A DNA stretch of 38,746 nucleotides from Actinomycetota bacterium (GTDB lineage Bacteria > Actinomycetota > Actinomycetes > S36-B12), in NCBI GenBank assembly GCA_009699015.1, contig WLOY01000015.1, positions 1-38,746 of the forward strand, in the 5' to 3' direction. This document shows positions 17,762 through 25,600 of the stretch, piece after piece. The position numbers and the translations under genes were made by a program. Every line of letters starts with the position of its first letter. The first letter of the stretch is position 1. Under the pieces are notes generated by a model that did no database searches, was not told the origin of the DNA, and saw only the letters and a program-made list of their open reading frames with translations.

Positions 17762-18520
17762 GTGCTGCTCGCGATTGACGTCGGCAACACGAACACCGTG
17801 CTCGGTCTGTTCGACGGGGACAGCCTGCTGAACTCCTGGCGCACGAAGACCGACGCTCGCACGACCGCCGACGAGATGGTCCTCACCTTTCGCGGGCTTC
17901 TCGCCGACCAGAAGCCGGTCACCGGCATTGCGCTCTGCAGCACGGTGCCGGCCGTCCTGCGCGAGATGCGGATGATGCTCGGGCGCTACTTCGACCACAT
18001 CCCGACCGTCATCGTCGAACCGGGGATCAAGACCGGCGTGCCGGTGCTCACCGACAACCCCAAGGAGGTGGGTGCCGATCGCATCGTCAACACGATCGCT
18101 GCCCACCACCTGTTCGGCGGACCGTGCATCGTCGTCGACTTCGGGACCTCGACCAACCTCGATGTCGTGTCGGCGAAGGGAGAGTTCCTCGGCGGAGCCC
18201 TTGCTCCAGGCATCGAGATCTCGCTCGATGCGCTAGCCCAGCGGGCCGCGCAACTGCGCAAGGTCGAACTGGTCCGGCCCCGATCGGTCATCGGAAAGAA
18301 CACCGTCGAGGCGCTTCAGTCCGGTGCGCTCTATGGCTTCGCGGGGCAGGTCGACGGCCTCGTCGACCGGATCATCGAGGAACTCGGTGACGTGACGGCG
18401 GTTGTGGCGACCGGGGGCCTTGCGCCGATCGTGGTGCCGGAGTCGCTCACGATCACCCATCATGAGCCTGATCTCACGCTGCTGGGCCTGCGTCTCGTCT
18501 TCGAGAAGAACATCGACTGA
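17762..18520 (+). CDS. coaX: type III pantothenate kinase
   Basis: Phosphorylates pantothenate, the first step of CoA synthesis, using the PanC product. An ASKHA-fold kinase with phosphate-1 motif IDVGNTNT near residues 5-12, GADRIVNTIAA (the pantothenate-binding region), and VVDFGTSTNLDVV where most homologues have DFGTATTFD. The ALAPGIEIS loop and GLVDRI segment are present. The length of 252 aa is normal. GTG 17762 follows the nadC stop with no gap. The STNLD substitution is a small deviation in the nucleotide-binding strand, but the acidic residues are kept. Confidence 0.94.
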   Translation: MLLAIDVGNTNTVLGLFDGDSLLNSWRTKTDARTTADEMVLTFRGLLADQKPVTGIALCSTVPAVLREMRMMLGRYFDHIPTVIVEPGIKTGVPVLTDNPKEVGADRIVNTIAAHHLFGGPCIVVDFGTSTNLDVVSAKGEFLGGALAPGIEISLDALAQRAAQLRKVELVRPRSVIGKNTVEALQSGALYGFAGQVDGLVDRIIEELGDVTAVVATGGLAPIVVPESLTITHHEPDLTLLGLRLVFEKNID

Positions 18521-18586
18521 CGACCTGAGATGTGTGGCTAGCAGCACACTTTCCGGTGACCGCGAGCGTGCGGCACCGCAGTGTTG

Positions 18587-18615
18587 TTGTCGCGTGGGGA
18601 TCCGACTCGTAGGTT
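18587..18615 (+). promoter_or_regulatory. putative promoter of the response regulator gene
   Basis: TTGTCG (18587-18592) and TAGGTT (18610-18615) are separated by 17 nt, the best -35/-10 pair I found in the window. Transcription would begin near 18622, leaving a leader of about 54 nt that contains the GGGGAGG ribosome site at 18664-18670. Confidence 0.5.
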
Positions 18616-18675
18616 CACCGTCTGATGACCGGGCGGCCCATGTCGGGCGGCAATCCGCAACGTGGGGAGGCGAGG

Positions 18676-19353
18676 ATGCGGAACGTCGCCGCAGATGCGG
18701 CTGGAGCCCTCGTGGTCGACGATGATCCGTTTGCCCGCGGCATGCTCGTGAGCGCCCTGACGGGCCTGGGCTGGGATCCGGTGCGCCAGGCAGCGACTGT
18801 GGCAGAGGGGCTGTGGCTCGCGAGGCATCAGCCGCCCGTCGTCGCCGTCCTCGACCTCGATCTCGGCGAGGGACCAACGGGCATGGACCTCGCTCACGGC
18901 CTGCGCCGCGCATTCCCAATGATCGGTCTCGTCATCATCTCGACCTATGAGGATCCTCGACTCATGGGCATGAATCAGCCGCCTCTCCCGGCCGGCTCCA
19001 TCTATCTCGTCAAGCGCACCGTGACGGACACCGAGGTTCTCGGGCGCGCGATTCAGTTGGCCGTTGACGGCCCAAAGGAAGGCGATGCGGTGAAAGGCAT
19101 AGCCGGCAGCGCGTCTGAAGTGAGTCAGGGCCTCAGCGACCAGCAGGTTGAGATCATGCGACTCATATCGGCCGGGTATTCGAATGGCGAGATCGCCCGG
19201 CTTCGCGGCATGTCGATCTCTGGTGTCGAGAAGGTTGTCGCGAAGCTCATCCGGCAGTTGCACATCGCCGGTGGAAGGGAAAGCAGCCAGCGGGTCCTGA
19301 TCGCCCAAGCATATTTCAAGCTCACCGGGGCCGTGAGTGCCAGACGGGGATGA
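18676..19353 (+). CDS. LuxR/NarL-type response regulator (orphan)
   Basis: A 225-aa two-domain regulator. The receiver domain has the acidic pocket VVDDDP (13-18), the likely phosphoacceptor D60 in VLDLDL, and the conserved lysine in YLVKR. The C-terminal LuxR helix-turn-helix has LSDQQVEIMRLISAGYSNGE followed by a diverged recognition-helix region (SISGVEKVVAKL). ATG 18676 is chosen over in-frame ATGs at 18625 and 18643 because GGGGAGG lies 5 nt upstream. No histidine kinase is adjacent, so its partner and targets are unknown. It converges on the HAD gene. Confidence 0.85.
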   Translation: MRNVAADAAGALVVDDDPFARGMLVSALTGLGWDPVRQAATVAEGLWLARHQPPVVAVLDLDLGEGPTGMDLAHGLRRAFPMIGLVIISTYEDPRLMGMNQPPLPAGSIYLVKRTVTDTEVLGRAIQLAVDGPKEGDAVKGIAGSASEVSQGLSDQQVEIMRLISAGYSNGEIARLRGMSISGVEKVVAKLIRQLHIAGGRESSQRVLIAQAYFKLTGAVSARRG

Positions 19354-19369
19354 TCGGGGTGGCGCCGCC

Positions 19370-19410
19370 CCGCTGAACACCATGCCTTGCGCCCGCTGAA
19401 CACCATGCCT
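19370..19410. repeat. 18-bp direct duplication at a convergent 3' junction
   Basis: CCGCTGAACACCATGCCT occurs at 19370-19387 and again at 19393-19410. The second copy runs into the stop codon of the minus-strand HAD gene (TAG, read from 19411 to 19409). It looks like a slippage duplication in untranslated sequence between two convergent genes. Confidence 0.9.
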
Positions 19411-20098
19411 AGTGGCAGGGGCGCGTCAGTGAAACGACAGCGCCGAGGCCGTGCACGGGGCCGCTCGTTCTCGGCAGGATGAGGGTTCGGATGCCGAGGG
19501 TGGTACCCCCACTGTCGTCACGGCCGCTGTCGCCGACCATGAGCGCCTCACCTGCCGGGCAGCTGATTGCGTCAAGGGCCGTCTGGAAGATCCGGGTATC
19601 GGGCTTCACGCAGCCGACCTCGTAGGAGAGCACGACGGCATCGACGAGCGGAGAGAGGCCCTCGCGATCGAGCACCGTTCGGATCGGCACCCCGGCGTTG
19701 GACAGCAGGCAGACCTTCACCCCCGCGTCCTGCAGGGCCTCAAGGGTAGGGATGGCATCGTCATAGGCGTGCCATACGTCCAGCATGACCGCGTATAGGG
19801 CCGCACCGAGTGCCGGGTCGACGCCGGGGCCAGCGGCGAGGAGTTCGTGGAAGACCCGCTCGTGGGCTGCGAAGGACAGGTCGCGTGTGCTTTCCGGGTC
19901 ACTGATGCGGGCTCCCTCCCAGATGAGGTCGAGGAAGGACTCGAGTGCTGCGCGCTCATGCACTGACAGGGGGTGCGGCGCCCGGACGAGGGCCGCTTCG
20001 AGCCAGCCGCTGGCGCTCCCCTGGTCGACGAGGGTTGAGTGGATATCGAAGATGACGCCCTTCACGGGCGGGACGCAACTGTGGGCCGCACGACGCAT
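19409..20098 (-). CDS. HAD-superfamily hydrolase-like protein with altered motif I
   Basis: A 229-aa protein with the layout of a small HAD phosphatase/dehalogenase: motif I at D18-I-H20, a helical cap (about 27-115), motif II LLSNAG, motif III lysine in VKPDTRIF, and motif IV VGDSGRDD. In phosphatases motif I is DxD, with the second Asp as general acid/base; here it is His. The nucleophile D18 is kept. The reaction may therefore differ from simple phosphomonoester hydrolysis, and the substrate is unknown. It lies 30 nt downstream of the membrane-protein gene on the same strand, possibly in one transcript. Confidence 0.8.
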   Translation of the reverse strand: MRRAAHSCVPPVKGVIFDIHSTLVDQGSASGWLEAALVRAPHPLSVHERAALESFLDLIWEGARISDPESTRDLSFAAHERVFHELLAAGPGVDPALGAALYAVMLDVWHAYDDAIPTLEALQDAGVKVCLLSNAGVPIRTVLDREGLSPLVDAVVLSYEVGCVKPDTRIFQTALDAISCPAGEALMVGDSGRDDSGGTTLGIRTLILPRTSGPVHGLGAVVSLTRPCH

Positions 20099-20128
20099 GT
20101 GGCGAGCGTAGTGCGGCCCACAGGAACG

Positions 20129-20593
20129 CTAGGCGGTTGCGACGGGCGGAGCCGTTGCTGCGGGGTCATCCTCCTTGCGACCGGTCAGGCTGCGAAGGCC
20201 GATTCCGGTGAGGATGAACAGCACGCCGAGGCCGACGACGAGGGCGGAGACCCCGAAGGCGACCACTGAGGTGAAGAGCGAGGCACGGAGGAAGGAGCCC
20301 GTCATCGCCGTCTGACGCAGCGGATCCTCTCGATCGAGTTCCGCGTAGGTCTTGCCACCGGTTGCTTCCGTGGCATGGACCTCGATGATCATGGCCTCGC
20401 AGTAGGCCTGGAGGGGTCCGTTGACAGAGCTGCCGCCGAGGCAGGCATCTTCCGAGACGGTGATGCGCTCTTCGGCGAGCGTGGTGCCCACCATCGCGTA
20501 GCTCACGGTGCCCGCGACAGCCATGATGGCTCCCACTATGACGAGCACGATGGAGATCCAGGATGCAGCGGGGGACTTTCCTTGTGACGCCAT
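20129..20593 (-). CDS. two-helix membrane protein of unknown function
   Basis: A 154-aa protein with hydrophobic helices at about 12-36 and 104-134, separated by an extracytoplasmic region with two cysteines (CLGGSS and YCEAM) that could form a disulfide. The C-terminal tail is charged and Ala/Pro-rich. ATG 20593 is chosen because GAGGAGAA lies just upstream; the frame extends back to an ATG at 20608 whose first codons are that ribosome site. Similar actinobacterial proteins are sometimes misnamed ring-opening dioxygenase LigA; nothing here supports enzymatic activity. It is divergent from lysS. Confidence 0.7.
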   Translation of the reverse strand: MASQGKSPAASWISIVLVIVGAIMAVAGTVSYAMVGTTLAEERITVSEDACLGGSSVNGPLQAYCEAMIIEVHATEATGGKTYAELDREDPLRQTAMTGSFLRASLFTSVVAFGVSALVVGLGVLFILTGIGLRSLTGRKEDDPAATAPPVATA

Positions 20594-20650
20594 GGTGATT
20601 CTCCTCATTCGGTTATGGTGAGTGCACTATCGCGAACTACACGACACATC

Positions 20651-20694
20651 GGATAGGGACTTTCGTAGGGTTGCTGTGGGCGAAGGTCCCATCC
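20651..20694. other. imperfect hairpin upstream of lysS
   Basis: GGATAGGGACTTTCG (20651-20665) pairs with CGAAGGTCCCATCC (20681-20694). This gives about 14 base pairs with one bulged A and one G-T wobble, around a 15-nt loop. It lies in the divergent spacer between the membrane-protein gene and lysS, upstream of the likely lysS transcription start. It could be a regulatory site or part of an unannotated RNA; no T-box or known riboswitch features are seen. Confidence 0.45.
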
Positions 20695-20743
20695 ATCGAA
20701 GACGCGCACCTGAGCAGCGAACAGGCCGGTGCGCCGGATCGAA

Positions 20744-20749
20744 TACCCT
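20744..20749 (+). promoter_or_regulatory. putative -10 box of lysS (leaderless)
   Basis: TACCCT, identical to the ftsH box, ends 7 nt before GTG 20757. A leaderless start explains why no well-spaced ribosome site precedes the gene. Confidence 0.4.
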
Positions 20750-20756
20750 GTGGGGC

Positions 20757-22274
20757 GTGAGCAATATGCAGGCAGACCTCGAAGTCGAGCCGGAAGAGGA
20801 CCTTCCCGAGCAGATGCGGATCCGGCGTGACAAGCGCGACCGGCTCACCGAAGCCGGCCATGATCCCTATCCCGTTCACGTGCCGATCACCTCGACGATC
20901 GCGGCTGTCCGCGCCGACTACCCGGACCTCGAGGCGGATGTGGCCACCGGGGAGAGAGTGGGCATCGCCGGACGCGTCATGTTCGTCCGCAATACCGGCA
21001 AGCTGTGCTTCGCAACCCTTCGCTCCGGTGAGGGCATTGAGCTCCAGGCCATGCTGTCCCTCGCCAACGTCGGCGAGGAGCAGCTTGATTCCTGGAAGAG
21101 CCTCATTGATATCGGCGACCACGTGTTCGTGAGCGGAGAGGTCATCACGTCGAAGCGCGGCGAGCTCTCAGTGCTCGCCGACACCTGGTCCATGGCCGCC
21201 AAGGCGCTGCGGCCGCTGCCGGTCGCCCATAAGCCACTGAGCGAGGACACGCGGGTCCGCCAGCGCTACGTCGACCTCATCATGCGCCCGGAGGCCCGTC
21301 AGATGGCTCGCACCCGAGTTGCGGCGGTGGCAGCGCTGCGTCGCAGCCTCGACGCCCGCGGCTTCCTCGAGATCGAGACCCCGATGCTCCAGACGATGCA
21401 CGGCGGCGCGACAGCGCGTCCGTTCATCACGTCGTCCAATGCGTTCGACCTCGAGCTCTTCCTCCGAATCGCACCGGAGCTGTTCTTGAAGCGGGCGGTC
21501 GTTGGCGGCATCGAGCGCGTCTTCGAGATCAACCGCAACTTCCGCAATGAGGGCGCCGACTCCACCCACTCTCCCGAGTTTGCGATGCTCGAGTTCTATC
21601 AGGCCTATGCCGACTACCGAGACGTGGCGGCCCTCACCCGAGAGCTCATCCAGGAGGCGGCCCTCGCAGCTGTCGGCACGCTCGAGGTGGTGCATGCGGA
21701 CGGCACCGTGCACGACCTCTCGGGCGTGTGGCCGGAGATCTCGCTCTACGGCTCGACCTCCGACGCCATCGGGGTCGATATCACCCCGATGACGAGCCGG
21801 GAGGAACTGCTCGCCCTGTGCTCGAAGGCGGGGATCGCGGTGCAGCCCACAGCGATCGCCGGCAAGCTCGTAGAGGAGCTCTTCGAGCATCATGTCATCG
21901 ACTCCTTCGAGGGTCGCCCGGTCTTTGTCATGGACTTCCCGGTCGATACCTCGCCGCTCGTGCGCGACCACCGCACGGATGCCGGCAAGGTGGAGAAATG
22001 GGACCTGTACGTCAACGGTTACGAGCAGGCGACCGGCTACTCCGAGCTCATCGACCCGGTCATCCAGCGCCAGCGGCTCGTGGAGCAGGCCGCGCTCGGC
22101 GCCGGGGGCGACGCTGAGGCGATGCGACTCGACGAGGACTTCCTGCGAGCGCTGGAGTACGGCATGCCGCCATCGGGAGGCGTGGGCCTCGGCATCGACC
22201 GACTCCTCATGACCCTCACCGGCCTCGGCATCCGCGAGACCATCCTGTTCCCCCTCGTGAAGCCCGAGCGATGA
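20757..22274 (+). CDS. lysS: lysyl-tRNA synthetase, class II
   Basis: Charges tRNA-Lys. The N-terminal OB-fold anticodon-binding domain has [20 protein letters not shown]. The class II core has motif 1 ([10 protein letters not shown]), motif 2 ([19 protein letters not shown]) and motif 3 ([13 protein letters not shown]). GTG 20757 gives 505 aa with a normal N-terminus (ATG 20766 is an alternative). The frame is open further upstream, but that part includes the hairpin and promoter region and has no homologue-like sequence. The stop overlaps the argA start (ATGA). Confidence 0.96.
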   Translation: MSNMQADLEVEPEEDLPEQMRIRRDKRDRLTEAGHDPYPVHVPITSTIAAVRADYPDLEADVATGERVGIAGRVMFVRNTGKLCFATLRSGEGIELQAMLSLANVGEEQLDSWKSLIDIGDHVFVSGEVITSKRGELSVLADTWSMAAKALRPLPVAHKPLSEDTRVRQRYVDLIMRPEARQMARTRVAAVAALRRSLDARGFLEIETPMLQTMHGGATARPFITSSNAFDLELFLRIAPELFLKRAVVGGIERVFEINRNFRNEGADSTHSPEFAMLEFYQAYADYRDVAALTRELIQEAALAAVGTLEVVHADGTVHDLSGVWPEISLYGSTSDAIGVDITPMTSREELLALCSKAGIAVQPTAIAGKLVEELFEHHVIDSFEGRPVFVMDFPVDTSPLVRDHRTDAGKVEKWDLYVNGYEQATGYSELIDPVIQRQRLVEQAALGAGGDAEAMRLDEDFLRALEYGMPPSGGVGLGIDRLLMTLTGLGIRETILFPLVKPER

Positions 22275-22786
22275 GTGTGATCATCCGGCCGGCCGAGACC
22301 GGCGATGTGCGGGCAATCCGGGCGCTCGTCGACAGCTTCGCGGGCGATGGCCCGCGGATGCTGAAGAAGAGCATGGTGACGCTCTACGAAGGCGTTCAGG
22401 AGTTCGTCGTCGCCGTCGATGGCTCCGCCGGTCGGGGCGGCGAAGTCCTCGGCTGCGGCGCCCTCCACGTCCTGTGGGAGGACCTCGCCGAGGTCCGTAC
22501 CGTCGCCGTCTCGCCGGGCACGCAGCGAAGCGGCATCGGGTCATCGGTCCTCCTCGCCCTCCTCGATCGGGCTCGCGGGCTCGGCGTCAAGCGCGTGTTC
22601 TGCCTCACGTTCGCGACCGAGTTCTTCGGCCGTCACGGGTTCGTCGAGATCGATGGCATGCCCATCGATCATGCGGTCTACGAGCAGTTGCTCGAGTCGT
22701 ATGACGAGGGCGTGGCGGAGATGCTCGGCCTCGAGAGCGCGAAGCCGAACACCCTCGGCAACCACCGAATGCTGCTCGTCCTATGA
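22271..22786 (+). CDS. argA: amino-acid N-acetyltransferase (GNAT, short ArgA type)
   Basis: A 171-aa stand-alone GNAT enzyme of the type used by Actinobacteria to make N-acetylglutamate for arginine synthesis. This differs from the long E. coli ArgA, which has an added kinase-like domain. Characteristic blocks: [47 protein letters not shown] (acetyl-CoA strand), RSGIGSSVL (pyrophosphate loop), [10 protein letters not shown] and [12 protein letters not shown]. It overlaps lysS and the following amidase gene by 4 nt each, so the three are probably co-translated. Confidence 0.9.
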   Translation: MSVIIRPAETGDVRAIRALVDSFAGDGPRMLKKSMVTLYEGVQEFVVAVDGSAGRGGEVLGCGALHVLWEDLAEVRTVAVSPGTQRSGIGSSVLLALLDRARGLGVKRVFCLTFATEFFGRHGFVEIDGMPIDHAVYEQLLESYDEGVAEMLGLESAKPNTLGNHRMLLVL

Positions 22787-23523
22787 GGCGCATCATCGCG
22801 GTCCTCGCCGCGGCCCTGCTGGGACTGGCTTTCCAGCCATCGGCATTTGCGGCCGAGAAGCCGCTCGCCGGGCGGATCATCGTCCTGGACCCGGGCCACC
22901 AGCTGGGCAACTCGAACCCGAAGTTTGCCAAGGAGATGAGCGCGACGAAGTTCAATGGATCGATCGTGAAGGGATGCAACACCACCGGCACGGCTACGAA
23001 CGCCGGTCTCCCCGAGGCGACATTCAACTGGCGGGTCGCGAAGCGGCTGCGCGCGCTGCTGGAGGAGAAGGGCGCGACAGTGGTGTTCACTCGCTCGTCG
23101 AACTCGCGCGATGCCTGGGGCCCCTGCACCTGGGACCGGGCCAGGATCGGCACCGAGGCCAAGGCCGACGCCATGATCAGCATCCACGCCGACGGGGCTG
23201 CCTCGAGCGGCCGCGGGTTCCACGTCATTGCCCCCAGCGCGATCAAGGGTTGGACAACCGACGTCGCAAAGCCGGGCCGCCGCCTGGCCCGCGCGATGAT
23301 CAGCGGCATGACCCGCGCCGGTGCCGAGCCGGCAACCTATCTGTCGAGCCCGCTCTCTGTACGCGGGGATCAGACGACCCTGAACTTCAGCGACGTCCCG
23401 ACGGTGATCGTCGAGCTCGGAAACATGCGGAATAGGGCGGACGCCGCGCGAATGTCGACGACGCAGGGCCAGCAGCAGTACGCCGAGTGGATCGCAGCGG
23501 GCATCGACGCCTACTTCTCCTGA
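22783..23523 (+). CDS. secreted N-acetylmuramoyl-L-alanine amidase (Amidase_3)
   Basis: Cleaves the bond between muramic acid and L-alanine in peptidoglycan. A Sec signal peptide covers about residues 1-23 (basic start, hydrophobic core, AFA-A cleavage site). The zinc-dependent catalytic domain shows VLDPGHQLGNSN (first His), the PEATFNWRVAKRL segment (Glu ligand), SIHADG (second His) and VIVELGNMRN (catalytic Glu). No cell-wall-binding repeats follow, so it is a minimal 246-aa enzyme. It is coupled to argA by an ATGA overlap and is the last housekeeping-type gene before the catabolic island. Confidence 0.92.
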   Translation: MRRIIAVLAAALLGLAFQPSAFAAEKPLAGRIIVLDPGHQLGNSNPKFAKEMSATKFNGSIVKGCNTTGTATNAGLPEATFNWRVAKRLRALLEEKGATVVFTRSSNSRDAWGPCTWDRARIGTEAKADAMISIHADGAASSGRGFHVIAPSAIKGWTTDVAKPGRRLARAMISGMTRAGAEPATYLSSPLSVRGDQTTLNFSDVPTVIVELGNMRNRADAARMSTTQGQQQYAEWIAAGIDAYFS

Positions 23524-23551
23524 GCTAGCGTCCTTGTCCTGAGCTAGTGTC
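23518..23551. repeat. 15-bp direct duplication spanning two stop codons
   Basis: TCCTGAGCTAG(C/T)GTC occurs at 23518-23532 and 23537-23551. The first copy carries the TGA of the amidase gene, and the second carries the TAG of the convergent GntR gene on the other strand. It is similar in layout to the duplication at 19370-19410. Confidence 0.85.
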
Positions 23552-24236
23552 GCCGTTCGATGGAGGTCGCGCCGTAGCCCTCCTGCAGGTGCTCTAGGGC
23601 AAGGACGTTCATGGCGTCGGCATCGGTTGAGGCGGCTGCCTCGACCAGGGCTCGATGCTCGCCCACCATTCGGTGGATGTGGCCGGGGTCGCTCACATAC
23701 TGCCGGGTGATGAGGCGATTGACCGGCTTGTTCCAGAGTTCGCCGAGCATCGAGATGAGCGCCTGATTTCCGCAGGGGGCGATCAGGGCAACATGGAAGT
23801 CGCGATTGAGTTCGAACCAGGGTGCGTCGGGATCGGTGGCCCGCTCGTCCATATCGTCGACCAGCGCCCGCAGGAGAGTCAGTTGACCGGGGGTGTGGCG
23901 CCCGAAGGACAGCCGAACCGCGAGTGACTCGAGGCTTTGCCGTACCTCGAAGATGTCGTGGATGTCCTGCTCGGCGAGGTCGTTTACGAGGTATCCGCCG
24001 CCCGAGATCCGCGTGACGAGGCCCTCATGGGCCAGTCGGAGCAGCGCATCGCGCACCGGCGTGCGCGAGACGCCGAGGGCTTCTGCCACCTGCTCCTGCA
24101 CCAGTTGGGTGTTCGGCTCGATCTGGCCGGTCACGATGCTGTCGCGGACGCTCTCGTACACGCGGACGGCCAGGGAGCGGGGGTCTTGCGCGGTCTTCGC
24201 CAGACGGCCGGCCGGACGGGCGAACGACATGGTCAC
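23544..24236 (-). CDS. GntR-family regulator (FCD subfamily)
   Basis: A 230-aa regulator with an N-terminal winged helix (about 22-85) containing VYESVRDSIVTGQIEPNTQL, the recognition helix region GVSRTPVRDALLRLAHEGLV and a GGGYLV wing. The C-terminal helical FCD effector domain has FEVRQSLESLAVRLS, a metal-site-like pattern (LNRDFHVALI) and HRALVEAAASTDADA. FCD regulators usually sense carboxylates or amino-acid-like ligands. GTG 24236 has AAGGAG about 7 nt upstream. It is divergent from the first Rieske oxygenase across a 173-nt region with 9-bp iterons, so it probably controls this island. Confidence 0.9.
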   Translation of the reverse strand: MTMSFARPAGRLAKTAQDPRSLAVRVYESVRDSIVTGQIEPNTQLVQEQVAEALGVSRTPVRDALLRLAHEGLVTRISGGGYLVNDLAEQDIHDIFEVRQSLESLAVRLSFGRHTPGQLTLLRALVDDMDERATDPDAPWFELNRDFHVALIAPCGNQALISMLGELWNKPVNRLITRQYVSDPGHIHRMVGEHRALVEAAASTDADAMNVLALEHLQEGYGATSIERRH

Positions 24237-24363
24237 GGCCCTGCTCCTTCTCGTCCTTGCGCCGGCATGCGCTCGGCTGAGGAGACCCTATGGCTGATGG
24301 TCCGGCTGGGATGTCTGGTTGATCCATTTGTCGATAGTGCCCCGCACTGGCTTCGACTGCTGT

Positions 24364-24401
24364 TAGGTTCCTTCTGTATCCAATGTATCCAATGTATCCC
24401 G
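24364..24401 (+). promoter_or_regulatory. 9-bp iterons and -10 box upstream of the Rieske oxygenase
   Basis: TGTATCCAA repeats at 24375-24383 and 24384-24392, then TGTATCCCG at 24393-24401, running into the GGAGG ribosome site of the oxygenase (24401-24405). TAGGTT at 24364-24369 is a plausible -10, so the iterons would cover the transcription start and leader. This placement suits repression by the divergent GntR regulator. The half-site resembles TGTATNCAA-type GntR/FCD operators, but here it is in direct rather than inverted orientation. Confidence 0.5.
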
Positions 24402-24409
24402 GAGGCGAC

Positions 24410-25447
24410 ATGTACATCCTGAATACGTGGTATGTCGCGGCTTGGACGACCGAGGTGAGCCGCGAGCCGATCCGCAGGGTGATCTGCGAGATTCCCGTTG
24501 TGCTCTACCGCAAGCGTGACGGTGGCGCGGTGGCCCTTGAGGATCGATGTGCGCATCGCGCGTACCCCCTGTCGCCTGGCCGTGTCGTCGACGATTCGAT
24601 TGAGTGCGGGTACCACGGCTTCACCTTCGACTGCGAGGGCACCTGCGTGCGGGTGCCAGCGCAGGATTCGATTCCCGAGCGCGCCCGGGTGCGGTCGTTC
24701 CCCGTAGTTGAGAAGGACGGCTGGATCTGGATCTGGACGGGCGACCGGGATCTGGCCGATGTGGGCATGGTGCCAGACACCCACTGGATGAATGATCCTG
24801 CGTGGGCAACCGTGACGCACAGCTTCCATTTCAAGTGCCGTGCGGACCTCATCCATGACAACCTGCTCGACCTCACCCACGAGTCATTCATCCATACCTC
24901 CACGGTCGGAGACGACTACATCTACAAGCACGGCGTTACCGTCGAGGTCGATGGGCAGGTCGTGAGCGTCGACAGGCTGATGCCGAGCGTGGCTGCGCCA
25001 CCGCTGTATGCGAGCACCATGTCGACCGAAGGCCTGTACGACCGTTTCCACTGCACCGAGTTCCATATTCCGAGCTTCCATGTCCTTCACTCGGGCATTA
25101 CCGGCGAGGGCCGCCCGAGGGAGGAGGGCTTCCTGATCAAGGTCCTCAACGGCATCACGCCGATCGATGCTGAAAATACTTGGTATTACTATGCATTCGC
25201 ACGTAACTTCGGGGTGGATCAGCAGTGGGCGACCGATGAGCTGATCGAGGGCCTGAAGACCGTCCTGCAGGAGGATGCCGATGCTCTCGAGTGGCAGGAG
25301 ATCGGTCTTCGAGGCAGGCCAGCAAGCGAGCACGATGTACTGATTGCCCAGGATGTTGGTGTGGCGAAGGCCAGGCGGATCTCCGCCCAGCGACTCGCCG
25401 CAGAGCAGGAGGCGCGCGTCTCCGAGGTCAAGCAGGCAGTCCGCTAG
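24410..25447 (+). CDS. Rieske non-heme iron oxygenase, alpha subunit (VanA-like)
   Basis: A 345-aa single-component-type oxygenase subunit. The Rieske [2Fe-2S] site is C47-x-H49 ... C66-x2-H69. The mononuclear iron site is in NLLDLTHESFIH (D154, H157, H162). The layout resembles vanillate O-demethylase VanA and related enzymes that demethylate or hydroxylate aromatic and N-methyl compounds. ATG 24410 is chosen because GGAGG lies 4 nt upstream; the frame extends back to 24383 through the iterons. No ferredoxin or reductase gene is adjacent, so electrons must come from a partner encoded elsewhere. The substrate is unknown. Confidence 0.9.
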   Translation: MYILNTWYVAAWTTEVSREPIRRVICEIPVVLYRKRDGGAVALEDRCAHRAYPLSPGRVVDDSIECGYHGFTFDCEGTCVRVPAQDSIPERARVRSFPVVEKDGWIWIWTGDRDLADVGMVPDTHWMNDPAWATVTHSFHFKCRADLIHDNLLDLTHESFIHTSTVGDDYIYKHGVTVEVDGQVVSVDRLMPSVAAPPLYASTMSTEGLYDRFHCTEFHIPSFHVLHSGITGEGRPREEGFLIKVLNGITPIDAENTWYYYAFARNFGVDQQWATDELIEGLKTVLQEDADALEWQEIGLRGRPASEHDVLIAQDVGVAKARRISAQRLAAEQEARVSEVKQAVR

Positions 25448-25600
25448 ACCACTTCACCGCGCTGTGATCGTGCAGGACGCGGGGCGCTCGACCACGAAAC
25501 ACCGACAGAACGAAACACGTAGTTCACGACAAGAGCACAAACGCGCACGGCAAACATTGGGTCCGGGCATCGAGTCCGGCCATATCGAGGAGGCAGCACA

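Noticed and set aside
18532..18549. GTGTG...CACAC hairpin after coaX as a terminator
   Set aside because: The stem has only five base pairs with an 8-nt loop and three Ts; too weak to call.
20129..20593. Aromatic ring-opening dioxygenase LigA label for the small membrane protein
   Set aside because: It has two transmembrane helices and no metal-binding or dioxygenase motif; the label is a recurrent misannotation of such proteins.
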